NCBI GenBank assembly: GCA_014237405.1
Contig: JABZFO010000068.1
Span: forward strand, 1-45,238
Length of the DNA stretch: 45,238 nucleotides
From: Desulfosarcina sp.
GTDB taxonomy: Bacteria > Desulfobacterota > Desulfobacteria > Desulfobacterales > Desulfosarcinaceae
Direction of reading: 5' to 3'
The notes beneath the pieces are model-generated. The model was not told the DNA's origin. It saw only the letters and a program-made list of their open reading frames with translations, and searched no databases. Made by a program: the position numbers and the translations under genes. Position 1 is the first letter of the stretch. Each line of letters starts with the position of its first letter. Positions 18,394 to 26,532 of the stretch are shown here, one piece after another.

Positions 18394-20175
18394 TTAGAAC
18401 ATCATGGTGATAAAACAACCGCCGCCACCACCACCACCACCAGTGCTGGTGACGGTGCCGTCGTTAACATTTACACTGATGGTGTCAATAGATTTTTGGC
18501 CGTCGTCGTCGGTGACCGTCAATTGAATAGTCAGGATCGCTCCAGCCGCAGCAACATTCGGCGCGGTAAAGGTGGCCGTGTCCGTGGAGGCATTGGTGAG
18601 CGTTACCGAAGTACCCGCCGTTGGTTCCCAAAGATAGGAGACAATCGCGCCATCCGCATCGTCGGCACCGGCATCGGCAACCGGTCCGGGCCGCAGAGTC
18701 ACAATGCCATTACCTTGAAGACCGGCGTAGTGGTGTTCCTGAATTTCAGCCAGGGGCAGCGCCCTGTCGTAAAGGGCGACTTCGTCTATCAAACCATCAA
18801 AGTAGAAACTGGTCCCCGTATCGAGCCAGCCGATGTTAAGGTCGGCCGTTGCCGAGCCGAACCGGGTTACATAATTATGACTCACTCTACCTTGCTCGAA
18901 GCCGTCGACGTAGATGATGTTGTCACCGTCAGGACTCGCGCTGTCGTCTCTTACGGCCACGACGTGGTGCCAGGATCCGTCAGCAAGGCTGATGGTTCCG
19001 ACCCCTGAGAGGGTCGCGCCAATTCCGTTGGTTTCTTTTAAGAAAAAAGAAACCCGGCCATCCGTGTTATGGACTCCGATCCACCAGTGTAAACCTGTTG
19101 CTGGTACGTCATCCCTGCCGATAATGGCTTGATCCTCAACAGGAGCAAAGCCGTCTGTTTTTACCCAAAATTCGATGGAGAAACTCTCGTTGCTTTGCCA
19201 GTCGAATGAGTTGTCGGCCGGCACATTGATCTGCGTATTATTCGCGCTGTTGAACGTCTGAGCCCCATTGACGATGCCGATGGCTGCGATGGGATTGACA
19301 TTTCCCGTCCCATTGTTGCCGTCAAAAGAATCCGCGTAAGTGCCATTCGGGGCGTCGGGGGTCGGCTCGTCGAGTTGCCAAAGGGAAATGGTATCGTCAG
19401 GAAAAGGCACAAACGGAGCAACTCCCGAACAATAATCATCTCCGGCCAGTCCGGCATAGCGGTGTGCCTGAATTTCAGCCAGGGACAGTGCCCGGTCGTA
19501 AAGGGCGACTTCGTCTATCAAACCATCAAAGTAGAAACCGGTTCCCAAATTGAGCCAGCCGATGTTAAGGTCGGCCGTTGCCGAGCCGAACCCGGCTCCA
19601 TAAGTATGATTCACTCTACCTTGCTCGAAGCCATCGACGTAGATGATGTTGTCTTTAGTGCTGTTGTCTCTTACGGCCACGACGTGGTGCCAGGATCCGT
19701 CAGCAAGGCTGATGGTTCCGACCCCTAAAAGAGAACCGCCAATTCCGTTGGTTTCCCTTAAGAAAAAAGAAACCTTACCGTCAGTCTTATTGATTCCGAC
19801 CCACCAGTGTAAACCTGTTGCTGGTATGTCATCCCTTCCGATAATGACCTGAATCTCAGCAGGAGCAACACCGTCCGTTTTCATCCAAAATTCGATGGAG
19901 AAACTCTCGTTGCTTTGCCAATCGAATGAATTGTCGGCCGGCACGTTGATCTGTGTTTTATCCGTGCTGTTGAACGCCTGAGCCCCGTTGATTATGCCGG
20001 TGGCTGCGGTGGGATTGACATTCCCCGTCCCGGCGTTGTCCTTAATGATGTCTGCATAGGTGCCATTGGGAGCGCCGGGGGTCGGCTCATCCAGCTTCCA
20101 GTAGGCAAAAATGTCGTCCGGACAGGCAGCATATGTCGAGATTGCAGGTTGAAAAGCAAGGCTTGAAATAATCAT
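18394..20175 (-). CDS. Exported LamG-domain protein with Ig/PKD-like domain and Gly-Cys tail
   Basis: A 593-residue protein with two tandem concanavalin A-like LamG domains (about 20-230 and 250-480). Each has AYWKLDEPTPGAP- or LWQLDEPTPDAP-type starts, FDWQSNESFSIEFW, DGSWHHVVAVRD, and FDGLIDEVALYDRAL. A PKD/Ig-like domain (about 490-575, DGAIVSYLWEPTAGTSVTLT) and the tail GGGGGGGGCFITMMF follow. LamG domains commonly bind carbohydrate, so it may adhere to or organise the exported polysaccharide. The start overlaps the Wzc stop (ATGA), giving translational coupling, but the signal sequence is short and lacks basic residues. The PKD domain jumps from VADAG to DDADG, omitting about 20 usual residues. 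The tail resembles the Gly-rich CFIATAAYG-type C-terminus but is cut short. Confidence 0.75.
   Translation of the reverse strand: MIISSLAFQPAISTYAACPDDIFAYWKLDEPTPGAPNGTYADIIKDNAGTGNVNPTAATGIINGAQAFNSTDKTQINVPADNSFDWQSNESFSIEFWMKTDGVAPAEIQVIIGRDDIPATGLHWWVGINKTDGKVSFFLRETNGIGGSLLGVGTISLADGSWHHVVAVRDNSTKDNIIYVDGFEQGRVNHTYGAGFGSATADLNIGWLNLGTGFYFDGLIDEVALYDRALSLAEIQAHRYAGLAGDDYCSGVAPFVPFPDDTISLWQLDEPTPDAPNGTYADSFDGNNGTGNVNPIAAIGIVNGAQTFNSANNTQINVPADNSFDWQSNESFSIEFWVKTDGFAPVEDQAIIGRDDVPATGLHWWIGVHNTDGRVSFFLKETNGIGATLSGVGTISLADGSWHHVVAVRDDSASPDGDNIIYVDGFEQGRVSHNYVTRFGSATADLNIGWLDTGTSFYFDGLIDEVALYDRALPLAEIQEHHYAGLQGNGIVTLRPGPVADAGADDADGAIVSYLWEPTAGTSVTLTNASTDTATFTAPNVAAAGAILTIQLTVTDDDGQKSIDTISVNVNDGTVTSTGGGGGGGGCFITMMF
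18722..20120 (-). repeat. Tandem ~720-bp duplication encoding the two LamG domains
   Basis: Bases 18722-19400 and 19450-20120 are highly similar at the DNA level with an offset of 720-729 bp. For example, the 40-bp stretch from about 18770 recurs at about 19499 with no changes. The high nucleotide identity points to a recent duplication or ongoing gene conversion within the gene. Confidence 0.85.
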
Positions 20176-22481
20176 AATGAATTTTCCGGCAGTGGTTTAT
20201 TGCTTTGCTGCTCCAATCCGTAGCTGGAATATGCTTGATAAGATTTGTAGTATCCCCCGTAGCCGTATTTTCTGTTAAAATCCACTTTATTGACGATGCA
20301 GCCCAAAATGGTGCCGTTTACGTTCGTAATGGATCTTTTAAATTGACCGATTGCTTCACGGCTGGATTCTCCGATGCTGCTGATCAGGACGATGCCGCCG
20401 ACGCATTTGGACAGGATCAGGGTGTCGGCAAAACCAATATGCGGCGGTCCGTCCAGGATGATCCGGTCAAAACGGCTGCCAAGCTTTTTGAGCAGGAGGT
20501 TAAACCGCCGGGAAGCGAGTAACTCCGCCGGGTTCGGCGGAACCGGGCCGGAAGGAATGATCCTTAGATTTTCGCTATGGTTGTTATACATTTTAAGCTT
20601 ATTGGTTACCTCGGCCAGAAAGCTCGAAATTCCATTGCCATTGACCCGATTTTTAAGGTTAAAAATCTCATGCAGACGGGGTTTTCGTAAGTCCGCATCA
20701 ATGAGCACGGTCTTTTCACCAGCGGCGGCAAAACTCAGGGCCAGATTTACGGCCAGGGTGGTTTTGCCCTCACTGGGCAGTGTGCTGGTAATGAGAAAGC
20801 ATTTGGAACGGGTGCCGGAACCGGAAAGCTGAACGGAGACACGCGTTGAGCGGATGGCCTCGGAAAAAGGTGATCGCGGATGACGAAGAAACGAGTTTTC
20901 CAGTCCATGCTCGTCGGGTTTGGCCTGTGGAATCGTTCCCAGGAGAGGAATTTGAAATCGGTCTGATATTTCACTGGGATTGGTCACCGTGTCGGCGAAG
21001 TACTCGGCCATAAATGCACAGCCGATGCCGCCGAGAAGACCAAGGACGATGGATAGCAGTAAATTGAGCTTGACGTTGGGTTTGGCTGCCAGAAGCGGCA
21101 GGTCCGCGCGGTTCACGATCTGAATGTTGCTCGAGGAGATGCCCGCCATGGATTCGATCTCCTTGGCGCGCTGCAAAAGGCTCTGGTAGATGGCCTTGTT
21201 GGTGTCGACTTCCCGGGCCATGATTGAATACTGTGTGGCACGGTCGTTCATATCCAGAACCAGATTTTTCTGGTGCTCGATCCTTTTTTCCATGGCGCTG
21301 ACAATCTTCTGTGCGGATTCATATTCGTTCTCAATGGATAGGAAGATTCCTTTTTCTTGCGCATTAATCAGCACCGCGATGCTATCCATGCGCGCTTTCA
21401 GCGATTTTACCTTGGGATAATCATCATGAAAGGTTGCTTTTAATTCCTGGTAACTGGAACTCAACTCGGCATACTTATCTTTCAGGCTGGCAATCAGATC
21501 ACTTTCCAGAACCCGGGGCAGATTGGCATGCCCATCCTTGACGGCCTGCTGATAGGTGGCCTCTTTAGCGATCATGTTCGCCTCGGCCGAAGCGAAAGCT
21601 GAGTTCAATTCCTCCAGATGGCGGTAAATGCTATTCATACGGGCATCCAGCGACACGATCCCGGCATGTTTGGCAAAGTCGTTCAGCTGCTCTTCAGCCT
21701 TTTCAAGGTTAATCTTGGCCCGGTCCATCTGCATCATAAGAAAATCCCGAGCCATGCCGGAGGCATCGATCTTCTGCTCCATTTTCCAGCTGATGAAATC
21801 CTCGATCAGCGTGTTGACAACCGACCTGGACAACTGGCGGTCCGGTGAGCGAAAAGCCACATCGATCAACATGGACTTACGGCTTGGGGTGACAGTGAGA
21901 TTTTCCGAAATGTACTTGGCCACCTGTTGCCGCATTGCAATATCCTGGGCAACCGCGGGTTTGGCCTGGCCATGCAATAGGCTCGTCACCAAGGATTTGA
22001 GGGCATTTCTCATTCGCTGAAGCGTCCCTGATTTGCCCTCATCGAAAACCGTGTCCCTGATAACGGGATGGGCGATTAAATCGAGTTTTTCGATCACGCG
22101 GTTGGTCATCGCCTTGCTGCGAAGCAGTTCTACCTGGGTTTCATAAAATTCGCGCGCCTGGATTTCCGATCCCAATACCTCTTGAAACGTTGTCACATGG
22201 GGCGTTTCTTGATGGACCTCGATAACAGCCGATGCCTCATAGATTCTGGTGACGGCCAGAGTGAAAATCAGTGTTGACAAAAACACCAGGGTGAGCACCG
22301 TGACGATCAGCCACTTCCTGCGTATGATGACATCGAGGTAGTCTTTCAGCTGGATCTCTTCTGTCTCCTGCCACTCGTAGAACGGTTTTTGAAATTCGTT
22401 GGAAGGAAGATGATTGCCGGCAATATCCGGCAACATCTTATCCCCGGAATTGCCTATGTATTTTGCTTGATCTGGCGCCAT
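20172..22481 (-). CDS. Wzc-like polysaccharide co-polymerase / BY-type tyrosine autokinase
   Basis: A 769-residue fusion of a chain-length determinant and a BY-kinase. A cytoplasmic N-terminus is followed by TM1 (WLIVTVLTLVFLSTLIFTLAV, about 55-76), a long periplasmic coiled-coil part (about 200-440) with a GNVR-like YQSLLQRAKE, and TM2 (NLLLSIVLGLLGGIGCAFMA, about 475-495). The kinase has Walker A TLPSEGKTTLA, Walker A' VLIDADLRKPR and Walker B IILDGPPHIGFADT. A tyrosine cluster near the end (KYGYGGYYKSYQAYSSYG) is the expected autophosphorylation site. It should control chain length and export with the Wza-like protein; the CapC-like phosphatase at 24-25 kb is its natural antagonist. GAGG lies 7 bp before the start. 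It looks complete. Confidence 0.93.
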   Translation of the reverse strand: MAPDQAKYIGNSGDKMLPDIAGNHLPSNEFQKPFYEWQETEEIQLKDYLDVIIRRKWLIVTVLTLVFLSTLIFTLAVTRIYEASAVIEVHQETPHVTTFQEVLGSEIQAREFYETQVELLRSKAMTNRVIEKLDLIAHPVIRDTVFDEGKSGTLQRMRNALKSLVTSLLHGQAKPAVAQDIAMRQQVAKYISENLTVTPSRKSMLIDVAFRSPDRQLSRSVVNTLIEDFISWKMEQKIDASGMARDFLMMQMDRAKINLEKAEEQLNDFAKHAGIVSLDARMNSIYRHLEELNSAFASAEANMIAKEATYQQAVKDGHANLPRVLESDLIASLKDKYAELSSSYQELKATFHDDYPKVKSLKARMDSIAVLINAQEKGIFLSIENEYESAQKIVSAMEKRIEHQKNLVLDMNDRATQYSIMAREVDTNKAIYQSLLQRAKEIESMAGISSSNIQIVNRADLPLLAAKPNVKLNLLLSIVLGLLGGIGCAFMAEYFADTVTNPSEISDRFQIPLLGTIPQAKPDEHGLENSFLRHPRSPFSEAIRSTRVSVQLSGSGTRSKCFLITSTLPSEGKTTLAVNLALSFAAAGEKTVLIDADLRKPRLHEIFNLKNRVNGNGISSFLAEVTNKLKMYNNHSENLRIIPSGPVPPNPAELLASRRFNLLLKKLGSRFDRIILDGPPHIGFADTLILSKCVGGIVLISSIGESSREAIGQFKRSITNVNGTILGCIVNKVDFNRKYGYGGYYKSYQAYSSYGLEQQSNKPLPENSL

Positions 22482-23701
22482 ATGATTACCTCGTTGGTTG
22501 ATATGGTTTCAATCTTCTCCAATCGAAAGTCGTCTATCCACACTTTTCCCCTGATTTTCGAGTCGAAACGCTTGCTGGGTCGGCGGCGCAGACGCACCAC
22601 TGCCGAACGGCAGTCTTCAGGCATGTCAAACTCGATGGACGCCTTATGCCAGCCGTGGGTACCCGTGATCATGGGGCCTGCTTGGTAAAGTCCCTTTCCG
22701 TCGTAGCCGTAAATCTCAACAAAAGGACCCTGGTCTGTAGTAATGCTTCTGCTTTTCCAGGCATACATCAGGCGATATTTTTGTTGCGGGTCCGCCACGA
22801 TAATTTGGTAGATGTGCTGAAAGGAAATATTCTCTTGCCCGTTGAACGTTATTCTCAAGGCATAATCGCCCTCAATGGTGTCATGATCAACCCGCTTTAA
22901 CTTCCAATTGCCATCCTTCTCGCCCCAGTGACGCCAATCAAAAGCCCGCCCAGTGATGTCTTTTTCGAAACCAGGGTTTGTCATACCGTCAACACCCGTG
23001 TATTTTTGCCAAATACCCATCGATGCGGTGATGCGTTTATGGTTCAACAGAAAATGGGCATACCGCACTGCGGTCTCTTTTTCCGGTTCTGCGACTGCAG
23101 CCATTGCCTGCCACACGACAAGGCTTTCGTCGGTCATGCCCCATTGCATCAGCCAGTTGAGATAGGCAGTCAGATGCGCAGGTTCTAAAACAGTGATCAC
23201 GGCTGAAGCTTCACCGCCAAGGTGGGTGTGAAGCAGTTGCAACGCATCCTGTTCCAGCACTTTGTGGGACAATAGATAATTCGTGTTGCGGTAGAAGCAC
23301 TTTTCCATGCTCAGTTCACTGGCCAGCACCATCTGAGGCCACTTCCAGCGAAGCACCTGATCCGTCATATCGGTGGTGAAGGTCAGGATATCTTTGGCTT
23401 TTTCTTCACGCCCCATTGCGGCCTCGGTTTCGGCCAGCCTGAGCCAAGCGTCAAGAAAAAGAGCGTTCTGTGAGACGGCCTGCCGGAAAAAGCTTGCGGC
23501 CGTCTCGGGTTGCTGCTGAAACCAGGCGTGCATGCCGTGCGCGTACTGGGCGTTTGGATAGAATCTGAGGTGTTGTGCCTCTTCGTCTGAGTACGTATAG
23601 CTGTCGTTACGAACAGATCGTTGCGGCCAGTTGTAATAAAACGTCCAGCATCCCAGTATCGATAGAATGGCGGTAATCAGAATACGAAATAGGGTAGGCA
23701 T
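22454..23701 (-). CDS. TPR-type membrane-anchored protein with lectin-like C-terminal domain
   Basis: A 415-residue protein with an N-terminal membrane anchor (LFRILITAILSILGCWTFYY) and helical TPR-like repeats (about 40-230, for example YAHGMHAWFQQQPETAASFF and AWLRLAETEAAMGREEKAKD). The C-terminal beta-rich domain (about 245-400) has NPGFEKDITGRAFDWRHWG and ALRITFNGQENISFQHIYQ, like carbohydrate-binding or galactose-binding-like modules. Proteins of this layout recur in exopolysaccharide loci of deltaproteobacteria-like lineages, but their role is not known to me. The 3' end overlaps the Wzc start by 28 bp, indicating co-translation. No clear ribosome-binding site precedes ATG 23701, so the exact start is uncertain. 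Confidence 0.7.
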   Translation of the reverse strand: MPTLFRILITAILSILGCWTFYYNWPQRSVRNDSYTYSDEEAQHLRFYPNAQYAHGMHAWFQQQPETAASFFRQAVSQNALFLDAWLRLAETEAAMGREEKAKDILTFTTDMTDQVLRWKWPQMVLASELSMEKCFYRNTNYLLSHKVLEQDALQLLHTHLGGEASAVITVLEPAHLTAYLNWLMQWGMTDESLVVWQAMAAVAEPEKETAVRYAHFLLNHKRITASMGIWQKYTGVDGMTNPGFEKDITGRAFDWRHWGEKDGNWKLKRVDHDTIEGDYALRITFNGQENISFQHIYQIIVADPQQKYRLMYAWKSRSITTDQGPFVEIYGYDGKGLYQAGPMITGTHGWHKASIEFDMPEDCRSAVVRLRRRPSKRFDSKIRGKVWIDDFRLEKIETISTNEVIIWRQIKQNT

Positions 23702-23731
23702 TAGTTTATTTCGCCATAGAAAACCTGGTTC

Positions 23732-24109
23732 TTATTGATAACGTTCCCTCGCCCCTTTGGGGAGAGGGACAGGGTGAGGGGAATCAGATGAAATCATGCT
23801 CAAAATCCTTTTCAACACCGCCTCGGTCTCCGTCAGTACCTCATGGTTCCAGAACCGCATGACCGTAAAGCCTTTCGATTCAAGATAAGCAGTACGGGCG
23901 TTGTCTTTTTCAACTTGGGCTGCGTGCTGCCCACCATCTACTTCGATCACAAGCTGACGATCAATACAGGCAAAGTCACAGATATAGGGACCGACGGGAT
24001 GTTGCCGCCGGAACTTGCAACCGGCGACAGATCGATTGCGCAGCAGCTGCCACAGGCGGCGTTCGGCGTCTGTCTGTGTTTTGCGCAGCTGTCTGGCTTT
24101 GTTTTGCAT
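23732..24109 (-). CDS. DUF559 / Vsr-like endonuclease-domain protein
   Basis: A 125-residue DUF559 protein. The start RQLRKTQTDAERRLWQLLRN and VAGCKFRRQHPVGPYICDF lead to the PD-(D/E)XK-like core with VIEVDGGQH, ending ESKGFTVMRFWNHEVL. The fold is related to Vsr and other small nucleases; a cellular function is not established. The last ~18 residues (SPHPVPLPKGARERYQ) are encoded by the left inverted repeat of the surrounding element, so the repeat provides the natural C-terminus. It lies between the CapC-like and TPR genes of the polysaccharide locus, same strand, and appears to be a passenger. Confidence 0.85.
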   Translation of the reverse strand: MQNKARQLRKTQTDAERRLWQLLRNRSVAGCKFRRQHPVGPYICDFACIDRQLVIEVDGGQHAAQVEKDNARTAYLESKGFTVMRFWNHEVLTETEAVLKRILSMISSDSPHPVPLPKGARERYQ

Positions 24110-24160
24110 TGCCTATCCTATCACCCCTCACCCCGGCCCTCTCCCCTCAAGGGGCGAGGG
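23746..24160. mobile_element. Putative 415-bp element: DUF559 gene between ~36-bp inverted repeats
   Basis: The left end (23746-23781, CCCTCGCCCCTTTGGGGAGA then GGGACAGGGTGAGG) and the right end (24124-24160, read on the opposite strand) match with only a few differences over about 36 bp. The DUF559 gene fills the space between. No transposase is present. The unit looks like a small dispersed repeat module rather than a classical insertion sequence. Confidence 0.6.
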
Positions 24161-24288
24161 AGTTTATGCCGGCACTCCTGCGTTTTAACTCAGTCCTCTA
24201 ACCCTCTAAGAAACTTCAACGTTTCGTCCTTGAGCAAACCCCGTCGTTTGACAGGATGGTTTCGCTGAATTATAGGCTTTTAATTATT

Positions 24289-25116
24289 CTACCAGAATCG
24301 CCACCGAGGCTTCTTCCTTTTCTCGGTCATTACTCCGGATTTTATCATTGGCTGCGGTGTTTCTCCGTGCAGCACGCGCAGCGGATTTTCTATGGTAATT
24401 CGTTGAAGGTTCTCTTGACTGAGCATTTTACGGAGTTTGGCCGTTGCCGCTTGCATCCTTGCAGGGTTGTGTCCTCTATGGTGATGACTGTCAGACGCCA
24501 GGCAGTGGATGCAACCGTTTCTGGCCAAAAGCTGAGCGGTGCGGGCAACCGCCCGGCCGTATTGGCCGAGAAAGCTGCCCCAGTTGATCTGCAGGTACAC
24601 ACCCGATTCGATGAGTTGGTCAATCAGACTCAGATTAGTCGCCAGCTGTGCACAGCGCTCGGGATGAGCCAAAAGAATTGAATATCCTTTGGTCAGTATT
24701 GAAAAGATGACCTGCTCCCATCCCGGAGGAAGCTGCTGAAACGACGGCTCGATCAACAGACAGGATGAATTGCCGAGGGCCAGCAAGCGACCCTCGTCCA
24801 GAAGATCGGGGATCTGGGGATCCAGTGCGATCTCCATACCCGATACGATTTTAAGTTTCAGGCCTTCATCCTTGATTGTTTGATTCAAACCGGCGACCTG
24901 TGTTTTGATCAGATCGATGGACGGCATCCAGGTGGTCCCAGGAATCATGTGTGGTGTGGCCGCAACAGTATGGTAACCGGCCCGCACAAAGGCCTGTGCC
25001 ATCTGCATACTTTCAGCAGAAGTTTCCGGTCCGTCGTCTATATCGTGCAAAATATGGCAGTGTAAATCGATCACTTGGGGATTCGATGGTTGTGCGTTGA
25101 TTATAACTGCTTTCAA
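24289..25116 (-). CDS. CapC/YwqE-like tyrosine-protein phosphatase (PHP fold)
   Basis: A 275-residue PHP-superfamily phosphatase. Metal ligands are visible in VIDLHCHILHDIDDGP (about 16-30), TPHMIPG, VSGMEIALDP, LLAHPERC (about 150) and CLASDSHH (about 208). Members dephosphorylate the tyrosine cluster of BY-kinases such as the Wzc-like protein encoded about 2-5 kb downstream and thus tune polysaccharide output. The length is normal. The gene is bounded by two repeat elements, the DUF559 module downstream and the 7-bp-array element upstream, yet remains intact. Confidence 0.9.
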   Translation of the reverse strand: MKAVIINAQPSNPQVIDLHCHILHDIDDGPETSAESMQMAQAFVRAGYHTVAATPHMIPGTTWMPSIDLIKTQVAGLNQTIKDEGLKLKIVSGMEIALDPQIPDLLDEGRLLALGNSSCLLIEPSFQQLPPGWEQVIFSILTKGYSILLAHPERCAQLATNLSLIDQLIESGVYLQINWGSFLGQYGRAVARTAQLLARNGCIHCLASDSHHHRGHNPARMQAATAKLRKMLSQENLQRITIENPLRVLHGETPQPMIKSGVMTEKRKKPRWRFW

Positions 25117-25195
25117 TTTAGCCGTGGGCTATGCTTGAGCAACCCTAAAAGGTTTATGATATGTGAATATTGAACGGCAGAATAAAGCGTTTTTT

Positions 25196-25316
25196 GAACG
25201 TCCAACATCGAACGTTGAACATCGAATGATGAAATCGCTTTGCTCCGCCGTTTTATAAAATGGCAGAATACCTTATTCAAAATTGATGTTGGATGTTCGA
25301 TGTTCGACGTTCATCA
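25196..25316 (-). repeat. Composite palindromic element (7-bp arrays around a conserved core), copy 1
   Basis: Left array 25196-25231 consists of ~7-bp units (AACATCG, AACGTTG and similar). The core is 25232-25278. The right array 25279-25316 is the same kind of repeat in inverted orientation (GATGTTC, GACGTTC). The core, read on the minus strand, begins GAATAAGGTATTC and ends GGAGCAAAGCGAT. The same layout, with a matching core, occurs at 44117-44246. The right array overlaps the 3' end of the O-antigen ligase-like gene. Confidence 0.7.
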
Positions 25317-26517
25317 TCCGGCGGTTAAAATCAAACATGCTGTGAACGGTCATTGAAATCAATCCGCTGAAGGCGCCGACAGCCAGGTAAAACCGCAGGG
25401 GGTCTCTTCGAAAATCGAGCCGTTTGATGCGCCGGGCACTCTTTCCTAGAAATATGAGAAAACCACCCACTATCGCAAAAAATCCAATCCAGCCGGTCTC
25501 TATCAGAAGCTGCAGGTAGTCATTGTGGGCATGGATAACCGTCTTGTCTGTGATAAACGATTGGTTGTAAACCTGGAAGACATTTTCATAATTGCCCAGC
25601 CCGATTCCCAGCGGGTGGTCTTTGATAATCGGCAGGCTGTCACGCCAGATATCCATCCGTGAGTTGCCATCGCCACCGATGGTTAAAAATCGCTCCATAA
25701 TCGGTCCGACGCCGATGGTCATGGTGTAGATGCACAGCAGAACGATGATGCCACCCAGCAGGACTCGGGTTTGCAGTGCCACGTCTTTCATTCCCGTTCG
25801 CGCCATGATCGAAAATACAAGAAAACCGATAAGCCCGCTGACGATACCGGCCCGTGAGCGGGTGAAAATAAGGGCCAGCAGAAAAACGATGATGCCCAGT
25901 GCCATCAGCGCCTGTCGGTTGAGCTTGTCGGATCCAAGTGCTTCTTTTAACGAGTATACCCGGCCGGTCATTGCCAGCGTTATGCCCAATGCCAGTGGCC
26001 AGATCATCTCGATAAATCCCGCAAAGTTGTTGCGATTGATAAATGTGCCACGGGCAGTACCCAGATAGGCCTGGACATAATCGACCCACAGCACACCCAT
26101 GGAGGGTACCAGCGCCTGAATCAATCCGTACACCGCTTCGATCAGGCCGATCCCGATCATAACGAATACAACGCGTTTAAGCATTTTTCTATCTGTGCAG
26201 AGATTTCGCACAACGATAAAAAAGAGTCCCAGACTGAGAAGAAACACCCACCAGGCTAATGCACTTCTTGACGAATAGCTGACCGTTTCCCAGGCTGGGG
26301 TGCTGCCGGTTAACGCCAATGCCTTGGACAGGATTTCAGACCGTGTGGGGCTAAAAAGAGAAAGGACCGGATACGGAAAAGGGAGGCACAGAAAAAGCGT
26401 CCAAACAAAAAAAATGATTGCCATTTTTTTTAAACATACCCAAGGCTGCACGGCGGCAAAGAGAATCGGCATTGTGCCGATAATGAAAAGAGCAAGTATT
26501 CGTATGATGGTGGTCAT
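25273..26517 (-). CDS. O-antigen ligase / Wzy-family membrane protein with repeat-derived C-terminus
   Basis: A 414-residue polytopic protein with about ten hydrophobic segments. The Wzy_C/O-antigen ligase signature is present: TARGTFINRNNFAGFIEMIW, TRSRAGIVSG, the loop GNSRMDIWRDSLPIIKDHPL with GIGLGNYENVF, and HAHNDYLQLLIETGWIG. It should join polysaccharide units or transfer chains at the periplasmic face. The final 18 residues (MMNVEHRTSNINFE region) are translated from the 7-bp array of the adjacent repeat element. Relatives usually continue FDFN with LQIPANA and another membrane helix, so the true C-terminus has been replaced. Function may survive because the large loop is complete. Confidence 0.85.
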   Translation of the reverse strand: MTTIIRILALFIIGTMPILFAAVQPWVCLKKMAIIFFVWTLFLCLPFPYPVLSLFSPTRSEILSKALALTGSTPAWETVSYSSRSALAWWVFLLSLGLFFIVVRNLCTDRKMLKRVVFVMIGIGLIEAVYGLIQALVPSMGVLWVDYVQAYLGTARGTFINRNNFAGFIEMIWPLALGITLAMTGRVYSLKEALGSDKLNRQALMALGIIVFLLALIFTRSRAGIVSGLIGFLVFSIMARTGMKDVALQTRVLLGGIIVLLCIYTMTIGVGPIMERFLTIGGDGNSRMDIWRDSLPIIKDHPLGIGLGNYENVFQVYNQSFITDKTVIHAHNDYLQLLIETGWIGFFAIVGGFLIFLGKSARRIKRLDFRRDPLRFYLAVGAFSGLISMTVHSMFDFNRRMMNVEHRTSNINFE

Positions 26518-26532
26518 AGTGGGTTTTAGTAA

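Noticed and set aside
24256..24681. Plus-strand frame of 141 codons opposite the CapC-like phosphatase
   Set aside because: It is antisense to a conserved PHP phosphatase with all metal ligands, and has no recognisable motif of its own.
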